A DNA stretch of 64,000 nucleotides from Sphagnum compactum. Its lineage: Eukaryota > Bryophyta > Sphagnopsida > Sphagnales. The notes under the pieces were generated by a model, which did not search any database, was not told where the DNA came from, and saw only the letters and a list, made by a program, of their open reading frames with translations. Where the stretch lies: the NCBI GenBank assembly GCA_965153455.1, contig OZ234497.1, positions 15,989,872-16,053,871 of the forward strand, in the 5' to 3' direction. A program made the translations under genes and the position numbers. Positions 1 through 12,110 of the stretch are shown in pieces. How positions within the stretch are numbered: position 1 is the stretch's first letter; each line of letters begins with the position of its first letter.

Positions 1-1285
1 TATATTTATGGCCCCAAGTCCATTATTGAGGTTGGTTTGTTTACATTGGCATGTTTCTCAATTGATAATCCTAATAAAACATGGATTGTTGTTCTATTTA
101 TCAATAAGGTTACATTTGATGTATATGCCACAACTTTTAGTTTTTGTTTATTTCTTATACTTAGAAAATAATTTTGGACCACTTTGATTATCTAAGTTTT
201 TGCAATGTCCATGGCTCCTCCAATGTATTGTAATAATTGTTAATTTGGTGTGTTTTCAATGAAATTTTCGAATGAAATAGTTTGTAGATTATTCAATTGA
301 TATTTTTCCTTCATCATTTTTAAATCAACAATGTCGGATGAACATTTGTCTTATCAACAAAGCTTATGTTTTATGTATCATTTTTGATATCATATGATTC
401 CATTTCATTAAAGGGACATAAGTTAGGATTACCAAACACTAAAACATCCACAAATACCAAACATTGATAAAACAACATTGAAATATTTATGTCCACATTC
501 TAATAAAAATTGAACAATTATGAATAATTAACAACATTCACAATAACCCCTACAACCATGAGATTCCTCCCTCTATCCACTTGCCATTGTTGCAAAACAA
601 GTCACCTTCTTGATTCCAAAGATTTTTTCCCTTGAGGATTTGATTTGATTGGAATCTTGTCTTGTCCCCCTTGTTACTACATACCATTAGACTACAAATA
701 GAAAGAAATCAATGTTGTTTGTCTAACCTTCAATAACAACACAATTTGGGTTTGTTTCAAAATATCATGCCTATACCTACACAAAAACCCAACATAATAA
801 AACTTGAAGAAACAAAACACAAAGAGAAAGCAATAGAGAATAAACCAACAAAGTTGGTTTGTTTTAGATTCCCTGCAGATGATACATAATAACCAACATA
901 ACAAAACCTGAAAAAAAAACACAAGTAGAGAACAATAGAAAAGAAAAAAGACACCCAAGAAACTTACAAAAAAAGGGGTAGGAACATAATATAATAAAAT
1001 GTAACATGAATGCAATATCATCCATGAATTGGTGAAGAAGAAATAAAGACACGAGTAAACAAAGTTCTGATGCTCCTCCTAATCATCATATCATCATGGT
1101 GTTGGTACTAAAAAAACAAAAAGTTAAGTATATGCTATAAGAATAAAAAATGGTTATCTCATAATTGCCATGTCCACACCGTTCACAATCTCATGCTTTT
1201 GTTTGTTTCCTTCTTTCTCTTCTTTCCTTGCAGTTAAGCTTTCTCAAACTCTTCTCACATATCTTGAGATTTTTTTGTGAAGAAA
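1..1285. other. AT-rich intergenic DNA, no gene seen
   Basis: Very AT-rich DNA with short T-rich and A-rich tracts. The longest open frames (about 60 to 110 codons near 690-1050, minus strand) are low-complexity Phe/Leu-rich translations of A-rich DNA without any recognisable domain, so I do not treat them as genes. No RNA gene or repeat stands out. Confidence 0.6.
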
Positions 1286-3007
1286 CACTACAAGAAAATG
1301 TGACTTTTCAAAAGGTCCAACTTGATTAAAATGTCTTTCATGTCCACATTGACCAATGGAGATGGTCATTTTGACTAAATGCTTGGGGCATGAAAGCCAT
1401 GAGTTATTTTGGACTGAAAAATTTGACTAAAGTGACCCTTTTGACCATGTGACAAACCAAACATCTAGTCAAAAAGGCCAAAGGTCCATCAAGATGACCA
1501 AGGTTTAATCAAATTGACCATATTCAATGGCCATTATGATTTGATATTTAATCAAATCAACCATAATAATTTGACTACTTAACCTACAGGTTTGTTTTGT
1601 TTATGGTACATACCAAACTTAAGTTCATAGCTAGTAGGCCCTAAGTTAAGCATATTACACCTAATAGGTAATTATGAAGTTTAATAGGCACTTACATGCT
1701 ACCTTTAGGCACATGTAAATACTAAAACTTAGTACATTAATTAATTAATATTTAATATTGATCATTAATACTCAATAATTTATGATTAATAATTTATATA
1801 ATTAATTAGTCACTAAATAAATGTTAATTAATAACCAATAACTAATTTATCCATCAAGTTGTTAATTGATTAATTATTATTATCGAATTATCAATCTTAT
1901 TTAAACTTTTGGCTAAAATTTGATAGTAATTTATAATAATCAATATATAGTTGTTAATTATTAGTGATAAGTGAAATTATTTTAAATGCAATTTTTTAGT
2001 TAATAAAAATCATTATATATTATTGATAATTATCAATTCATATTAAATAATTAATATATAATCAATATGTACTAAATAATCAATAACTAGTAATCAAAAA
2101 TTTATAAATTAGTAATTAATAGTATATTATTATTTAATGTCTAATATATGATATTTCATAAAAAATATTCAATAATCAACATTTTATATTGAATGATTAT
2201 TAATGAATAGTATAAATTTATTATTTATTATTTAGTAATTGATAGGAAATAATCAATTATTATTCATTGATATTTATTTTTATTAATTGAGTTAATAACA
2301 TGTAATAGCTTACAAAGCATAGGTACCTACATGTTATTTAGGTAGATACTTGGTACATGGTACAATCTCCTACTTAGATAATTAATATAAAAATATTGAA
2401 GTTCATTGATGAATGTTACAATATGTACATCAAAACAAAAAATTAATCAAGTTTATTACTTTATGATGACAAAAGATTTCATCTTTTGAAATGGTAGTCC
2501 AATGGTAAGGACTTGACTCCTCAAAATGGAGGTGAGGAGTTCAAGTCCTCACACATACAACATTGGCTACCTAGGTTACCTTGGTTTTACATGGCTTAGA
2601 TAGGTCGCCTAGGCCGCCTAGGCAAGTAGGTCTATAGTTGGCCACCTAACCTAGGCTACTTAGTTTAGGGGGCTTAAACTAAATAAAGTAGGTAGGTAAA
2701 TTATTTTATTTTATTTTCTACTTTAATTAATAGGTAATGTAGGTAGCTAAATTTATTAATTGTTATATATATAATTTTAAAATAAAATCATATGTAGTTG
2801 CTATCAAAATATTGTTGACTAATAAAAAAGACAATTAAAAAATCCAATTAAAAAAACCAACCAAAAAGACCACCCAAAAGACCTAGTCAAAATGGTTGGG
2901 TCCAAAATGACTTGTCCAAGATGGCACTTCAGTCAAGTTGGATAGGGGCCATTTGGGCTACCTTTTGACCAATTTTCCTAATAAAAAAACCTTGTTTTCT
3001 TGTAGAG
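1286..3007. mobile_element. CACTA-like (En/Spm) non-autonomous DNA transposon
   Basis: The left end reads CACTACAAGAAAA, the standard terminal inverted repeat of plant CACTA elements. At the right end the complementary strand reads CTCTACAAGAAAA, one mismatch over 13 bases. Inside both ends (about 1300-1560 and 2820-2980) short motifs such as TTTGACC, TTTGACT and their complements recur in both orientations, the sub-terminal repeat pattern of this superfamily. The interior (1740-2300) is almost pure A/T and has no transposase, so the copy is non-autonomous. The 3-bp target duplication expected for CACTA is not clear (aaa on the left, tac on the right), and the right end has CTCTA in place of CACTA, so the copy is old. 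Confidence 0.65.
2485..2560 (+). repeat. tRNA-like SINE head (Pol III box A/B relic)
   Basis: A tRNA-like segment lies inside the CACTA-like element. A D-arm (AGTCC / GGACT around AATGGTAA), an anticodon-like arm (CTCC / GGAG around the 7-nt loop TCAAAAT) and a perfect T-arm (GAGGA / TCCTC around GTTCAAG) follow each other with normal tRNA spacing. The flanks do not pair into an acceptor stem, and position 33 of the loop is C instead of T, so it is not a working tRNA gene. A tRNA-derived SINE head with box A near 2493 and box B near 2537 fits best. A weaker relative lies at about 53215. Confidence 0.5.
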
Positions 3008-3342
3008 TACCAAAGCACATAAACACAAGTTGTAAGAAGAACTTCTCCAACAGACAAGATTTCAACTCACGTAGTATATCCCATTCAACTGAATCCTAAA
3101 GCACAATTTCATTTGACCCAATTCATTATTTCTCTTCAAATGCCAATACCACTTATTAGTCAACAACATTGCAGTCCCCAAAAAGATTGAAACACTCGGA
3201 AGAACTGCTAAAATGAAATAGTTTTACAACCCATCTAGACTTTAATAAAGACAAGACATAATAAAATGGATGTAGCAAACAATAAACAAAGAGAGCAATG
3301 TAGTAAAATTGTTGATTATTCCTTCAATTTATAAAGTGTAGG

Positions 3343-3785
3343 TTTACCAGGTTAGTAATTACCACATGATTTTTCGGATCATCTTCAGGAATCCCTCTCT
3401 CCACCTTGCCTAGAAGGTCTACACCAACATCAATTATTTTTGTATAGATGCCACCTCTAAGTTGTGCGAATAGTGCAAGAAAAGAAATTCCAAAGCCATA
3501 GCCAACCAAAAGCAATGGCATTGTATTGTTGACTTGTATAGAAGTATGAGATTGTGAGCTTTGAGAGAAGGGAAGTACACAAATGCAATGCTAGCAAACC
3601 TTTCTTTTGATGGTCAACCAAGAAAAACACTCAAAAGTGGATTTTATGCATGCAACTAGCCTACTTACTTCTCAAGCCCCGTAGCCTCCTACTCAGGTGT
3701 GGACTTGCAGAAAAGGTAAATGCCAAGAATCATGAAGGCAAATACTATTGCCATTAGAAACTTCCAATTCCAAATGCCCTACTAT
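3343..3785 (-). pseudogene. Type II vacuolar H+-pyrophosphatase (AVP2-like) fragment
   Basis: Two pieces of a plant type II proton-pumping pyrophosphatase are recognisable on the minus strand. The upstream piece (about 3785-3671) translates as a hydrophobic stretch ending GIYLFCKSTPE, stop, EATGLEK, and is followed by a GTAAGT donor. The downstream piece (about 3530-3343) contains [16 protein letters not shown], then [17 protein letters not shown] and [13 protein letters not shown], the conserved block that comes just before the catalytic loop, and ends at a GTAAAC donor. The roughly 80 residues that should separate the pieces are missing, an in-frame stop is present, and GGGIYTKAADVGADLVGK-type residues are substituted. 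No other exons were found nearby. The exon borders look retained, so this is a broken genomic copy and not a processed one. Confidence 0.75.
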
Positions 3786-3789
3786 GAGA

Positions 3790-6700
3790 TACAAATAAAT
3801 GCAAATTTTTAAAAAAAAAGCATACACACGCATAAAATTGTGCACACTACTACCATTGCCACTCCTGGAACACCCATATTCAATAACTTTTCATTCAATG
3901 TTAAATTGTATGTAAATATGATGGACATATTTAATAACTTAAGTTTCACATAACCTATAGGACATGTGTTTTGTACATTAATAACACCTAAAATACAAAT
4001 TTCATAAAAGATATGACCACAAAGAGTTGAAAGTCTCTGATTTAATTGAATCCATACAAATTGGACAACTAATTTTTATTTTTATTTTTGTAGACTCAAT
4101 ATCAACATCTTTTTCCTCATCTCCAATCCAACTTTGTATAATTTTAGGAAAGTTTAACATCTTTTTAGGTTTCGTGTCCTTTAAAATGTTCAATATCAAC
4201 TAGCTCCAGATTTTGGCAGCCAATAAAAACATAATCAAAACAAACTCTTATGGCCGTTCATTTGTGGGAAAAAAAAAGTAAAGATTGAACATTAACAAAA
4301 GAAGGAAGAAAATCACCACCTACGTCTATTGAGGATGTGATTATGGCTACCATTAGGAGAATCATTCAATTGCCCTCTTTGCTACAAATACCTTTGACTA
4401 CTCCCTATGTGTAATAGAAGAGACTTTTACAAATATTCATATATTTGCCAAGCCCCAACATTTAACAACTTTCCTCTGAACAACTTATTAGCAATTTCAC
4501 ATTCAAGAATAACAAGTCTAACAAGAATAAAAACATTGTCAAAATCCACATATAGAACTGACATTGTTGTGTAAAGAATTTTTTCTTGTAGATGAGCAGT
4601 GGGCTTGCATTGCAGTTTTAGGGTTTGAAGGAAAAGGAAGAAGAGGAAATTGAAAAAATAAGAATATATTAAAACACACACCTTCCATGATGAAAAGAAG
4701 TTGGGTTGCTAAATCTTGTTATGCTTCTCAATGTAAATGTGAATCCACAAAGATCATTTGAAACACGAAGAGACCAAAAAAGTGAGAAAAAAAAAACCCG
4801 CAAAGAAAAAGGTAAGGAAAGATCAACCTCCTTCATGGATGCCCTTCCTTATTGCTCGCTCCTTCTTGCTAGAAACAAAAATCACCAGAGAAAAAAAATA
4901 ATGCATAAAATTGTAGAAATGAGCATAGATGTTCTTTTCACATGTTCAAAAAGACTGTAGAAATCATCAAAAAACCATCAATAAGTGATTGTAACTATCA
5001 ATTACATTCTAAACAAAATTGTCCACGGACAACCATATGACTAGAATGGTCATGTAGAAGCAACATATGAAACGTTTTGCAAAGAATCCCATATAAACCA
5101 ATTCTTACATTAGTGGAATTTTAAGGATTGCTTAAATAAATTGATTGTATTATTATACATGGGCAATTTTAATACATATATATCAATTTTTACTTATCAA
5201 TTTGTTTTTTGGTCCATGAATTTGTTTGCTATCATTTGATTTTATTGTAAATTTTATATGGTGGCAAATCATTCATCATTTTTTGTATTAAATTTAAATA
5301 GTTACACATATTGATTTGGAAAGTTGCAATACCTACAACATATTTATGGGATGTAAGAAAACACACATGATTCAATTAATTTGGAGGAATTTTAAAAATA
5401 ATAATCATTGCTAGTGTGAAGTTGGCGATATGGTAATAAATAAAATGAAAATTAATGACATCTAAGATGCTAGATTGGTTGTTTTATTATAAGAGGTCAT
5501 ACTTATGCATAAGGGACAAGAATCACCAAATGCGTTTTTTAAAATATAGAAATTGTTTGATATTATGAAGATGTGTATGTTTTAATGTAATATATATATT
5601 TTTAAAAATTTATGATGTTAATAACATTTATAAAAATAACATACATTGCAAAGATATTTTGAAATATGAAAGAAACACATGAAACCATGTCAATTTCAAA
5701 GAGAAGATTGAAAGAGGATTAGCCTTTTATGAACAATGTGATGTGATGTCACCTAAATTGAATTCAAATTGTGTTGGTCTTGCATGAGAAGACAAAAACA
5801 TTCAATTGTTGCATGTGACGATTGAAAGGTGATGATGTGGAAAGGTAAATGTGAGAGGGTTTTGGAATGAAATTGACAAGGTGGAATTGTCATATTCCAA
5901 AACGACTACTAATAATGGAACCTAAAATTATTCGCCCTAAACTAAGTTTGACGTACCATTATCATTGGAATCATTCCCTCTTTTGTGGGATAAACTATCA
6001 TGTAGTTTATTACCATGTTGGATTATCTACTATTCATACATTTAACCACCTGAATATTCAATATAATTAATAAATAGAAGTTTGTAGATTTGAATGTCCT
6101 TTCTTACTCTTTATTTTTATGTTGAAAATCACATTGTTTTATATTCATACAATTTTCATAAATAATTATATGTTCCCACTTAGATGTTGTTTTTTTTGCA
6201 ATATTTAAAATATCAATATTCCCAAATATAACCCTTCAAATGGAACTTTCTAAATCTAGACATCTAACTAAAAGAGATTTATTTCATTTTCCCATCATTG
6301 TAAAATAATATTAATGTAGTTTGTTAAAATCTAGCAATGAATTATTGATGTTTACATCATCCCTTAACTTTTTTCATGCATTATTGTTTTTAATGTCTCA
6401 TTGCAGTTATTTTAATAAAACTAAAATAATAGGTATGGTTGTAAGAAACATTTGGAATTTGTGAAAAAATGCATGATTAGAGTCATTTAATAAACATGTA
6501 GATTTTTTTTTGAAAATAACATGAAGGATAATACATAGATAATAATAATCAATTGACTACAAGAAACAATATCAAACAAATTATACATACATTTGGAAAG
6601 TTTGGATGACAAATAAGAATAATAACTTTAGCATGTATCACCTTTTCAACACATAAAACCAAATGCAAACTTTAAAATCAAGAATAACTTGATTCCATAA

Positions 6701-9584
6701 TTAACTTGGGCTTTGCATTCTTGTGCACTATTAGTGATGATCAACTAATCAATTAATGAAAATTGAATTGATTTCAATGTGAAAATTTAAATTACATATT
6801 AAATAAAAATATTGATTGACATTGCATGCAAGTGGGATTGAATTTGAATTTACATTTAGATTTAAATGAATTGAATTCAAATATGTTGAATAGAATTAAT
6901 TCAATTCAAAAATAAATTCAATTCCAAATCAACTAAATTCAATTCAACAATTGGATTAAGATTTAATCAAATTGAATTTATATTGAATTGAAAAGAAATA
7001 GGATGTAAATCAGTGGAAAAGGAATTGAAAACTTGCTTTTGAATATGGTGTTGGAAAAAAAAAATTCAAAAAGATTGATTCCATGCTTCTTTACTTGGGA
7101 ATGAACAATTTAACACCTTTGAAGAAACTTTGTGTAGTATTATTAGCAATGGAATAAATTATTGCCTTAGTAAGATCTGTTTTTTGGTTTGCTTCTAGTA
7201 AAGTCCTACACATTTAATGACATGGTCACCATCATGGCACAACTCTAGTTACGAGTTGAAAATTAAATCCCAATAATTGATTCTAAAAAAAAGTCATCAC
7301 CTAGTTCAAATGCAACAAGTCTTTGGCAAGTTTCTACTCCATTCATCTACAAACTGAACACATGTGCACACTTTAAAAATGTAAATTAATTGTTAAGCAA
7401 TCACTCCAATAGAACAATTATCTAGTCCAAGAAAATCCCTAAATAACCCATCACCCTAAAACTCACCCCATACAACTACTAGTTTTCAAAGGTATCAACT
7501 TTCTAACCACCATAATAGGAACAATGTCGTTGCCTAGGCCTCCCCAAAGGACTAAAGGATTACACCCATGTAGTCACATGGTTTCTTAGTAATTGGTTGA
7601 CTTCATAGTTATTATAACTAGGTGGGTTGTAGTAGGTGACATTTAATTGTAATGAACCCACAACTACTTGCAAAACAACTACAAGTCCACCACTTGGGTT
7701 GTCACCTTAATACTTTATCAACCACAAGACAACATAACCATTCTTTACTTTTTCAAAAATCATCTTCCTACATTGGCGTTTTTCAACTATTTCAAATTGT
7801 TTGCTTGCCGAGACATAGGAATTCAACAAGAATAATGTAAACTAACTCAAATGCAAAAGGGCTGATTTTCCCATCACAAGAAAAATAATTGCACCTTTAT
7901 GGTTTTAGCTAGCCTCTATTAATGCATGGGCCCTTCCTACAATATCAAAATTACCATGTAACCTTGTACTTAGAAGAGAGCTTGGAAATGCTGAATATAA
8001 TAATAGGCCATGCAATTGTCACAAACTCACATTTAACAACACACATGATGCATCCAACAACATCTTGCACCAAAATTTCTTTCACAACATCAACCCCACC
8101 ATCTGATGTGCGACAAAACTCTCTAGATATATGTTGTTGAAAAATGGAATTTAGAACCAAAACCTTTTGAAGATAGTGAGTTAGTAAAAGCTTCAATGTG
8201 GAGAACTATCTACATTTCTTTTTGGTTCATGGTCTAACCAAATTTCAAAATCTCCTCGAACAAAAGCTAGTAACACCACCACATTTGCAACAAGTTGAAA
8301 AATCTTGGTTAAACATTCCTTTTTTTTGGGGGGAGATATAGATCAATAATATTTAGAGAATTGTTAGGTTGCATTGTGAGCATGATAATGTTTTCTACAA
8401 AGTGAGAAACATATATGTATTGCAAATTGTTGGAAGCTTTGAAGTTTTTCCACTTGTTACAAGAACAACTTAATTACGTTTTACAAAAAAAATAGAAGAA
8501 AAATGATCATAATGTGGAAAATATGTACATAGAGAAAGTTAGAGTTTGAACATAATACCCTACATTCATGCACATGCATTTCAACTAAATTTTTCCATTG
8601 GAAAATACTCTAGGAGTTTGAAAATATCGAAATTCAGATAGTTAAAATACGAAGCTATTTGAATTTAACTATGTAAATTAGACATAAAACAAAAATGTGA
8701 TGATTTTGAAAATGGAAAAATGGCAAAGGATTGGTGGAAAAACATTCAATTTGTACATATGGTTGTTTAACTTTTGCAATTGGAAATTTTTGAGTAGTCA
8801 AAAAATGGAATTGGAATAAAAATTCATGTGTTCAAAAATTGGAGAACACAAAAGAAAAATTTGAAAAAGTAACTTGAAATTAAAAATAGACAACTAAAGA
8901 TTTTTTTTTTCTAGTTTGAATACTTCATAAAGAAAAAATGAAGAAGATGAGTCAATAAGTTAGAAAAATAAATACCACTTTTGGATTCATTGTAATGAAC
9001 AAGTTTGCTTTGTATGGAATGATGAAATCTATCGTTACTCCATGATTCCTAATGGCATATATTGAAAGAAAATTCAAAACAAATATTAACATTCCTTTTG
9101 GACCCCCTTTTCTTCCCCCCTACCCCCCCCCCCATTGTTTTGTGAATATTTTTCAATTATAGGTTTTTTATTTCAATAATAAGAAAAATTCAAGTCTTTT
9201 TTTGAGTCCAAAACTTTCTAGGAGAAACAAAACACACAACACAAACACTCAAGACTATTACACCAACAAATTTTAGAGAAGAAACTATATGTCACACATC
9301 TTTCTCCCCCTTTCTCACCATTCCAAACATTTGTAAAGATAGAAGGAAAAACACACAATCAAAATAGAAATGGAAAGGGGAAAAAAAAAATACTTCATTC
9401 ATTGTGAGAGATGCAAAAGACCACAACAAGAAAAACCTTTGTTTAAGAAGGAGCTCCTCTTGGCATGTCAAATTGGGAACCTAGGCAAATAAAGAAAATC
9501 CACAATTGAAGTTGGGATTGTTGAAAAATGTTGCAAACAAACTAAAATCCACCTACAAACCACAAAAACAATAATAAAGGTTAA
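3790..9584. other. AT-rich intergenic DNA, no gene seen
   Basis: About 5.8 kb of AT-rich DNA dominated by short permutations of AATTGAATT and homopolymer runs, including repeated sequence of the AATTCAATTC type around 6830-6990. Open frames are 60 to 85 codons and none resembles a known protein. The region is probably decayed repeat DNA. Confidence 0.55.
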
Positions 9585-9642
9585 TTGAAGATTTTTGGGT
9601 ATGTTGATTTCTTATTGATGAAACATACCCAAAAATCTTCAA
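9585..9642. repeat. Perfect 21-bp inverted repeat (hairpin)
   Basis: Positions 9585-9605 and 9622-9642 are perfect reverse complements (TTGAAGATTTTTGGGTATGTT and its complement) separated by a 16-nt loop. A perfect 21-bp stem surrounded by decayed DNA is unusual. It may be a recent foldback, the end-to-end remnant of a MITE, or a small-RNA precursor. Nothing here decides between these. Confidence 0.85.
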
Positions 9643-11111
9643 CAAAGATGATCACAAGATCCACTACATTAGAGCACTTGTAAGCATTTAATAAAAATAT
9701 TTTATAAAAACACATGGTCCTATCTTCAAATTTGTCTTTAGGGATTTTCAATTGAGATTATTTGTCAAAAATCATCAAAGAAGATTTTAAACATCATATA
9801 AGACCCTAAGGTTAGATTAAGTATTTGAATTTCACATTTATTTCTTTTATTTGTAAACATAAAATGGTAAGGCATATCATGCCTATCAAATAAGCAAACA
9901 ACATTCATATTTTACCCACAATCATGATTGTAGTAATTTATTTAAAAAACTTATTGTGAGGTTAAATAAAACAAAAATATGCCAAGGTTGGAGTTGGCAT
10001 TTTGAATGTCACCAAATGGCCACCCCTTTGTTCTATATCCCTATAGTGATTTATGGTGTTTGACTTTGGATGATCTCAACGAAAAAAAAAAGAGAAAGAG
10101 AGAAACATAAGCTATGAAAAACATTTGGAGACATTTTTTACTAACATGTATAAGTTCATTCTATAAACAACTATGACATCAAGAAACTAGATAAGCCCAT
10201 CACAAAGCACACCATAATGGACTTATAACACACACATATTCAATCAACCTACCTACAAGATTTCAATTGACATAAAAAATCTGTATAACAAACTAAGAAA
10301 CATGTTATTAACAATTATAATTCATATCAACAAATTCACATTGTTAACAATTGTTCTATGTAGGCATAACTTATGATAATTTCTAAAGCAGGGGAAGAGA
10401 ATGCTTGTACACGCATGATGTGAAATAACACACAAATTATAGTAAAGTTTATTTGACTTTTCCTCCCCTTCTTGAACCCTTCTTGTATAAGGTTGAAAAA
10501 AGAGAGGAAGGAACAATAAATGTGAAAAATATGCACCTTCACATCTTCTTATGTCAAGATTTTTTGATGTGAAAAAATAATAGAAAATAAAATGACAAAA
10601 TACGTCAAAAAGTAGGTAAGAAACACTGACCAAGCCCTCGCTCCCTCTTCTACCATAAAACATTTCTTGAGATTTAAATGAACACAAATAGAATAGGAAA
10701 TGCACCTTTCTTCCTAAGACTAGAGATATAACTATGGCATTTATTCTCAAGTAAAAGGTTTTTTAATGTGTTTTAATTGCTTTTGCTTTCTAAGAGTCTA
10801 GATAGCCCACAATATGTGCTTCTTTTGGCAATGCCCTTGCTTTGAGCATAATATCACACATATAACATTCATAAAAAAAATAAAAAAATAAAAAATTCAT
10901 GATACTTGCTAGGTATCATCGGGAAAAAAAAGAAAAGCAAAGGTGGTTCATTTCGAAAAATGAAATGCATGTCCATAAGAGGAACAAATACTTCATTTTC
11001 CAAAACACCTTGCCTTTCACATGAGGAAAAAATTCATGTAATAATGCACCATGCAAATACACTAAGAAATATCTATCAATGCTTTATGTGTAGGGTAATG
11101 CATGAAGGTCA
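9643..11111. other. AT-rich intergenic DNA, no gene seen
   Basis: AT-rich DNA. The 142-codon open frame on the minus strand at 10322-10750 has no domain I recognise, is Phe/Leu/Tyr-rich, and is overlapped by another frame, so I regard it as chance. Confidence 0.5.
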
Positions 11112-11372
11112 GCATTCTTGAAACGATGGCCCTTTAGGGCCAAAGGCCAAGGGCCCATTATTTCAGGAATGCCCCAATGCAAGGGTGTTGCATGGCATTG
11201 AAATTGATGGATTTTAGTAAAATAATTAAATTTATTTTAAATAATGATAAATAATGGGTACCCTCAAGATACCCATTGGGTATCGAAGAAAAATAAAATA
11301 AAAATGCCAAGTATTTCAAAAAAAGAAATGCCTATAAAATCAGGCTTTATAGGCTTTCATTTTTTGAAACGC
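11112..11372. repeat. Cluster of imperfect foldbacks (MITE-like)
   Basis: Three self-complementary structures lie within 260 bp. At 11112-11172 GCATTCTTGAAAC pairs with the complement of TTTCAGGAATGC, around a GGCCCTTTAGGGCC core. At 11255-11286 AATGGGTACC faces the repeated GATACCCATT and GGGTATC. At 11311-11372 GTATTTCAAAAA and GCCTATAAA pair with TTTATAGGC and TTTTTTGAAACGC. Such clusters are typical of foldback or MITE DNA. No coding potential is present. Confidence 0.6.
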
Positions 11373-12110
11373 TCCAAGGGATCTTATGCATTGTAAGCAC
11401 TCCTCCAACTACACTAAGAATTTTTTTGGGGCCTTTAATGAATATGGAAATGAATATGGGCTCACATTACAAGTTGAAGTTGACTTAACCTTGGCTATTT
11501 TCAAGCACATAGCCAATCCCTCTTACACTTTGATTGGTCGTCAAGTTGTGAGTTACAACCCATAACCTTACACCTCCCTTTCATTTAAGGGTTATTAGGG
11601 CTTGATTTACATGAGGGCATGGACCTAATTGCTCATGGGCCCAAGATTGAATGTTTTGGGCTAACAATTGGACTTAACATGAAATCATATATTATACTAT
11701 TTTTATGAACTGGGCTTAAGTCATGTAAACCTTTTCGGTCCAAGTATAGGTCCAAAATCTTATCTTATCTCCTTTCTTTTAAGTTCATCATTCTCTTTCA
11801 CACTAACTATGCAAGAGTTTCAATTTGTGTTTTCTTCTTTGCTCTCACACTTTCTAACATTTTTTTTTTCTTTGTTCATTTTTTGAATATTTATATTTCA
11901 TTCACACATTCTATTCTCATTTCTTTTCAATTTTTATATTTCCTTTCATTTTATTCATTTCTTTCATAGTCATTTTTTTCAATTCCTTTCTTCTTTTCTA
12001 GTGTTTCTTTTCACTTTTGAAGTACCTTAGCTTTAGACCATGAAAGAAAGAAGGCAAAACATCCTTATGACCCTTGTTTTTTTCATGGTCATCAAACATG
12101 TGATTGCAAG
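11373..12110. other. Spacer before the Harbinger relic
   Basis: No gene was recognised. From about 11760 to 12020 the plus strand is strongly pyrimidine-rich (TTTCTTTC-like runs), which could be the old leader or flank of the Harbinger element that follows. This is inference. Confidence 0.4.

Noticed and set aside
2485-2560. A functional tRNA gene
   Set aside because: No acceptor stem can form and the loop lacks T at position 33, so only a tRNA-derived repeat is supported.
7951-8196. 81-codon minus-strand frame with a protein-like look
   Set aside because: Could be a fragment of a mobile element, but I could not match it to any family.
10322-10750. 142-codon open frame, minus strand
   Set aside because: Phe/Leu/Tyr-rich translation of AT-rich DNA without a recognised domain or splice context.
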